From Otatea glauca (Eukaryota > Streptophyta > Magnoliopsida > Poales > Poaceae), in contig CM070719.1 in assembly GCA_036346275.1 (NCBI GenBank), positions 35,679,591 to 35,743,590 of the forward strand: a stretch of DNA of 64,000 nucleotides, read 5' to 3'. The notes under the pieces are model-generated. The model was not told the origin of the DNA. It did no database searches and was given only the letters and a program-made list of their open reading frames with translations. The position numbers were made by a program, and so were the translations under genes. Shown in pieces: positions 59,814 through 64,000 of the stretch (its first letter is position 1; each line of letters starts with the position of its first letter).

Positions 59814-60985
59814 ATGGTGAGGACTCGTGGAAATGTTGGAGCCAGTGAAGTGGAGCTAACCAGCGGATAACGAGAATGAAGAGCCGATTCCTCAACCGCC
59901 GCAGTCGATATGCGTAACACAGGAGCCTTCTTGATCGCCCGGACTCAACTTATGAACACGATGGTTCAAACCATGCGTGAGATATCCAATCAAGCTGCTG
60001 TGAATGTTCAACACAGGGGTAATCATGGACCACACCCCTACTCCGGGTTGTCGGAGTTTATGAGAACCCGTCCACCTACTTTCTCAGGTAACGCCAATCC
60101 ACTGGAAGCGGACGATTGGCTAAGGACAATTGAAAGGAAGCTGCACATTACCCAGTGTGTAGGACATGAGAGGGTACTCTATGCCTCTCATCAACTCGAA
60201 TGGACTGCCGCAGAATGGTGGGAAAACTTCTGCGCAGCTCATGAGGACCCACAGAGTATCACGTGGGAGGAATTCACCTCGACTTTTCGCGATTACCATG
60301 TACCCGAGGGTATCATGGATCTTAAAAGGAGGAATTCCGGAGTCTCAAGCAAAGCGGCCGATCGGTGGCGATTACGAATAAATTCACCCAAGCGGCACGC
60401 TACGCACCGGAGGGCGTGGCTACGGATAAGGCCGCACAATCCCGCTTCATGAAGGGATTGAATGCGAGGTTGCAGTGGGGTGATCACCACACATTCACGA
60501 CTTCCAAGAGCTAGTTAACAAAGCTCTTATCTTAGAGGACAAGCGCCGAGAGTTGGATGACAACAGAAGCGCAGAATGGCGCAACAAGGAGGTCGTCAAG
60601 GCCAGCGAGAGGCGAGGACGGCACCCCAGCAGTTCATCCGGTACCGGCCGGAGGCAATGATAGAGCACCACTGCCGCAAATCGCCCGATGGGTCGAATGT
60701 TCGAGACTCGGCGTAAGCGTGGCATAGGCGGAGGAACCTCTCGAGCGGTGGGAAGACGTTGCTACCATTGCAATGAAATGGGGCATTTTGCCAACAATTG
60801 CCCTAAGAAGGAGGTGTCACCCGGTCCGCTTTAACACGGGAACACACGGCAAGGACTCCGCGCCAACCGTGAACGCGGGGCATCAACAAAGACAACTCCA
60901 TCCCAAGGAACTGCACGAGGCCGAGTCAACCACATTACGACGGATGAAGTCGAACACAGCGGATGTTGTCTTGGGTAAGTTCTAG
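59814..60985 (+). pseudogene. gag of D (nearly intact capsid region)
   Basis: ATG 59814 (MVRTRGNVGASEVEL), a frameshift near the first 60 bases, then an open stretch to about 60360: FMRTRPPTFSGNANPLEADDW, TIERKLHITQCVGHERVLYA, TAAEWWENFCAAHEDPQSIT, FRDYHVPEGIMDLKRR. This is the Retrotrans_gag core. After another shift the zinc knuckle CYHCNEMGHFANNCP (60760-60804) is complete (CX2CX4HX4C). The product would be the capsid/nucleocapsid of the particle. The breaks lie near CAG/CTG or homopolymer sites. Confidence 0.8.
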
Positions 60986-60994
60986 TAAACTCGA

Positions 60995-63900
60995 TACCGA
61001 CTCTTGTTTTATTTGATTCCGGAGCTTCGCATTCTTTTATTTCCCGAGATTTTGCTGTTCAAAATGATATGGAAATAGTGAATCTTAAATGTGTGCTCAT
61101 AGTCCAATCCCCTGGATCAGAACTCCGATCTAAAGTAGGATGTTACGGGTAAGACTAATAATTAATGGAGTTGAGTTCCTAGCGAACTTAATCGTCCTTA
61201 ATACCCAAACCTTGGATGTTATCCTGGGAATGGATTGGTTAACCAATCACAAGGCAGTGCTGGACTGCGGAAAAAGAGTCATATCGGTCGAGAGCCCGGA
61301 TGGGAAGAAGATTGAGTTTGAAGCAAAATCAGTGCGGGATGGACAATTGATGGCCAACAGCATGAAGACTGTCAGCTTAGAGGAAGTGTCCATAGTCAAT
61401 GAATATCCGGATATTTTCCCGGAAGATTTACCTGGAATGCCGCCAGATAGAGATATCGAGTTCGTGATAGAGTGGTTCGAGGACAGCTCAATAGCTAAGA
61501 GACCTTACAAGATGTCCACAGAGGAATTGGTGGAAATGAAGAAGCAAATTGAGGGCTAGCTGGAAAAAGGATTTATAAGACCTAGTTCATCGCCATGGGG
61601 AGCACCTGTCTTATTCGTCAAGAAGAAGAGCGAAAGTTTTAGGATGTGTATAGACTATCGTGCACTCAATGATGTGACGATAAAGAATAAGTATCCGCTA
61701 CCGGGATTGATGATTTGTTTGACCGATTGAGAGGAGCGGAGTATTCTCCAAAATTGATCTTCGATCGAGGATACCATCAATTGAAGATCCGATCGGAGGA
61801 TATCCCAAGATCGCATTTTCGTCAAGATATGGACACTACGAGTTTCAGTGATGTCTTTTGGCTTGACAAATGCACCAGCATATTTCATGAACTTAATGAA
61901 TAAGGTGTTTATGGAATACTTGGACAAGTTCGTCGTCGTATTCATAGATGATATCCTTATCTATTCCAAGACGAGAGAAGAGCACGCCGAGCATTTGAGG
62001 CTAGTCCTTGAAAAGTTGAGAGAGCAACAGTTGTTTGCGAAATTTAGCAAATGTGATTTCTGGAAGAATAAGGTTGAATTTCTTGGACACATAATGACTG
62101 CAGCAAGAGTTGCGGTAGATCCAAAGAAAGTGGAGACGGTTTTGCATTGGGAGCAACCCAAGTCGGTAACCCAAATCCGTAGTTTCCTTGGAATGGCGGG
62201 GTATTACCGTCGATTCATCGAAGGATTCTCTACGATTGCGAGACCTCTTACGCAATTGTTGAAAAAGGAAAGGAAATTCCTATGGACACCTGAGTGTGAG
62301 AAGAGTTTTCAGGAGTTGAAGAGGAGATTAACATCGGCACCTGTATTAGTTTTACCTGACGTTCATCAAGGCTTCGACATCTATTGTGATGCATCGCATC
62401 AGGGATTGGGATGCGTGTTGATGCAAAATAGGAAGGTAATTGCTTATGCATCAAGGCAATTGAGACCACATGAGGAGAACTATCCGACTCATGATTTGGA
62501 ATTAGCTGCCGTGGTGCATGCCCTAAAAATATGGCGTCATCATCTCATCGGAAATAGATGTGAAGTGTATACTGATCATAAAAGTCTTAAGTATATCTTC
62601 ACGCAAGCTGACCTAAATATGAGGCAAAGAAGATGGTTAGAGTTAATCAAGGATTATAATGTGGGAATTCACTACCATCCTGGTAAAGCCAACGTAGTGG
62701 CAGACGCCTTGAGCAGAAAGAACCACAGTGTAAATATGCTGTTGGAAACAAGTCAGGCAGAATTGTGTAAGTATTTCCAGAAATTAGAACTGGAAATGGT
62801 ACCAGAAGGATTCCTAGCAACTTTGGAAGTAAGACCTACCCTGGAAGATCAGATCAAGGAAGGGCAGAAAGATGATGATAAAATCAAAAGAATTAAGGGC
62901 AAAATGGATGAAGGCAAAGCAAAAGATTTCAAATTGGTTGAACAAGGTACTATGTGGTTTAAAGGGCGCATTTGTGTACCGAACAAAAAGGAGTTGAAGC
63001 GGTTAATTCTGGAGGAGGCTCATGACTCCAAGTACTCAATTCATCCAGGAAGTGCGAAAATGTATCAAGATTTAAAGGAAAGATTTTGGTGGCCAAACAT
63101 GAAACGAGAAGTCGCCGAATATGTTGCATTATGTGACACATGCCAAAGAGTCAAAGCTATGCACCAAAGACCAGTGAGGCTATTACAACCCTTAAAGATA
63201 CCTGAATGGAAATGGGAAGAAATTGGTATGGATTTCATAACCGGATTGCCCAGAACGCAAAGTGGATATGATTCCATATGGGTCATAGTGGATCGCTTAA
63301 CCAAGGTGGCACATTTCATACCGGTAAAGACCACTTATTCCGGAGACCGGTTAGCAGAACTTTATATGGCACGGATCGTCTGCTTGCACGGAGTACCGAA
63401 GAAGATAGTGTCGGACAGAGGTACCCAATTTACCTCCAGATTTTGGGGTAAGCTACATGAAGCGATGGGAACTCGTTTGAACTTGATCTGACCTACCATC
63501 CGCATGACGGATGGTCAAACCGAGAGGTTAACGGATATTGGAAGATATGTTGAGAGCTGCGCTTTAGCATATTCCACTTCATGGGACAAGTGTTTGCCTT
63601 ATCTTGAGTTTAGCTACAACAACGATTATCGAGCGAGTTCTGAGATGTCTCTATTTGAAGCTTTGTATGGTCGGTCTGTCGAACACCATTGAATTGGAAT
63701 GAGACAGTGAACGACATGTTTTGGACCGGACATTCTTGAGCGGAAGAACACATCGCCTCGATCGGGGAAAGATTGAAGATTGCACAATCAAGGCAAAGAG
63801 TTATCCGACAACCGTCGCAGGAACTGAGCTTTGAACCCAAGATTTTGTGTACCTTAGAGTCACACCTCTCAAAGGAGTCGAGAAGGTTCCATGCAAAGGA

Positions 63901-64000
63901 AAACTCGCACCGGATATGTCGGACCATTCAAGATCTTGAGCCACAGAGGTGAAGTTGCTTATCGATTGGAGTTAGCACGGTCTTTGGCGGGAGTGCATGA
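60995..64000 (+). CDS. pol of D (PR-RT-RH-IN), partial at the window edge
   Basis: The protease active site LFDSGASHSF is at about 61009-61038. RT: YPDIFPEDLPGMPPDRDIEF (about 61400), RMCIDYRALN (about 61645), FIDDILIYSK (61941-61970). A 547-residue open stretch (61848-63491) covers the RT end, connection domain, RNase H (YCDASH, HDLELA, TDHKSL, ADALSR) and integrase: zinc-binding H-x6-H and CDTC (63019-63141), then the catalytic core with GMDFITGLP and SDRGTQF. A stop at 63489 interrupts it, and a later frame holds DGQTER with the probable third catalytic residue. The reading meets the window edge at RSLAGVHD, just before the chromodomain expected from A. With few breaks, this is the most intact pol in the window. 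Confidence 0.88.

Larger units (their letters stand above)
53640..64000 (+). mobile_element. Chromovirus D (same family as A), right end outside the window
   Basis: The 5' LTR is 53640-57233. The primer site, pre-gag, gag and pol follow up to the window edge, near the start of the chromodomain. It is preceded by ATACC (53635-53639), the expected target duplication, which cannot be checked. The internal region is nearly collinear with A, and several stretches that are broken in A are open here. Solo LTR C2 lies in its pre-gag region. Confidence 0.92.

Noticed and set aside
1..64000. tRNA, rRNA, organelle-derived DNA or bacterial-type operons
   Set aside because: I looked for conserved stretches of these on both strands and saw none. 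A covariance-model scan would be needed to be certain.

Overview
This window looks like intergenic, heterochromatin-like DNA from a large plant genome, most likely a grass (Poaceae). I infer this from the CACTA and Ty3/Ty1 element types, the GC-rich long terminal repeats (LTRs) and the deep nesting; I cannot name the species. I found no intact host gene, rRNA, tRNA or CRISPR array. Almost everything that can be assigned is transposable element.

Layout. (1) 164-13043: a complete Ty3-type chromovirus (Tekay/Del-like), called A. It has 3.6-kb LTRs, 5-bp target duplications (TTGTT), a tRNA-Met primer site, a polypurine tract, a pre-gag ORF, gag and pol. (2) 13049-26895: copia (SIRE-like) LTR and gag fragments around a minus-strand CACTA element E (about 14630-24175). 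E carries a TNP2-type transposase that is split by a solo chromovirus LTR, B (17729-22776, target duplication ACCAT). B is itself split by a solo copia-type LTR, C1 (19369-20735, ATGCT). (3) 26896-30867: AT-rich DNA without recognisable genes, containing a decayed tandem array of 140-205-bp units. (4) 30868-50138: a 19.3-kb CACTA element F with matching terminal inverted repeats. F holds a 5'-truncated TNP2 gene and a second gene joining a Transposase_24-type region to a Ulp1 (C48) protease region. Two elements are nested in it: a rearranged Ty3 element G (31420-38937) and a 2.5-kb non-autonomous CACTA, H (41205-43685, target duplication TTA). (5) 50139-53639: a short ORF relic, then two truncated LTRs lying back to back. 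(6) 53640-64000: a second chromovirus, D, closely related to A. It is split by solo LTR C2 (57499-58846, GCAGT) and runs off the right edge.

Most unusual content. Element H carries what looks like a captured piece of an FDM/IDN2-like (XH-domain) gene, a family acting in RNA-directed DNA methylation. H also holds a near-perfect hairpin with about 205-bp arms and a 9-nt loop. A transposon joining a silencing-factor fragment to a potential dsRNA source is the best candidate here for something new.

Sequence quality. In A, D, C2 and G, copies of the same sequence differ repeatedly where one copy has CAG or CTG and the other has a CG-containing string. The same replacements (CTG to ACG after TT, CAGT to CGAT) occur in unrelated elements. 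This direction is opposite to decay by methylcytosine deamination and looks like a systematic consensus error at CHG sites. Many frameshifts in A and D may therefore not be real. The nonsense codons in F are different: they fit CAG to TAG and CAA to TAA, as expected from deamination.
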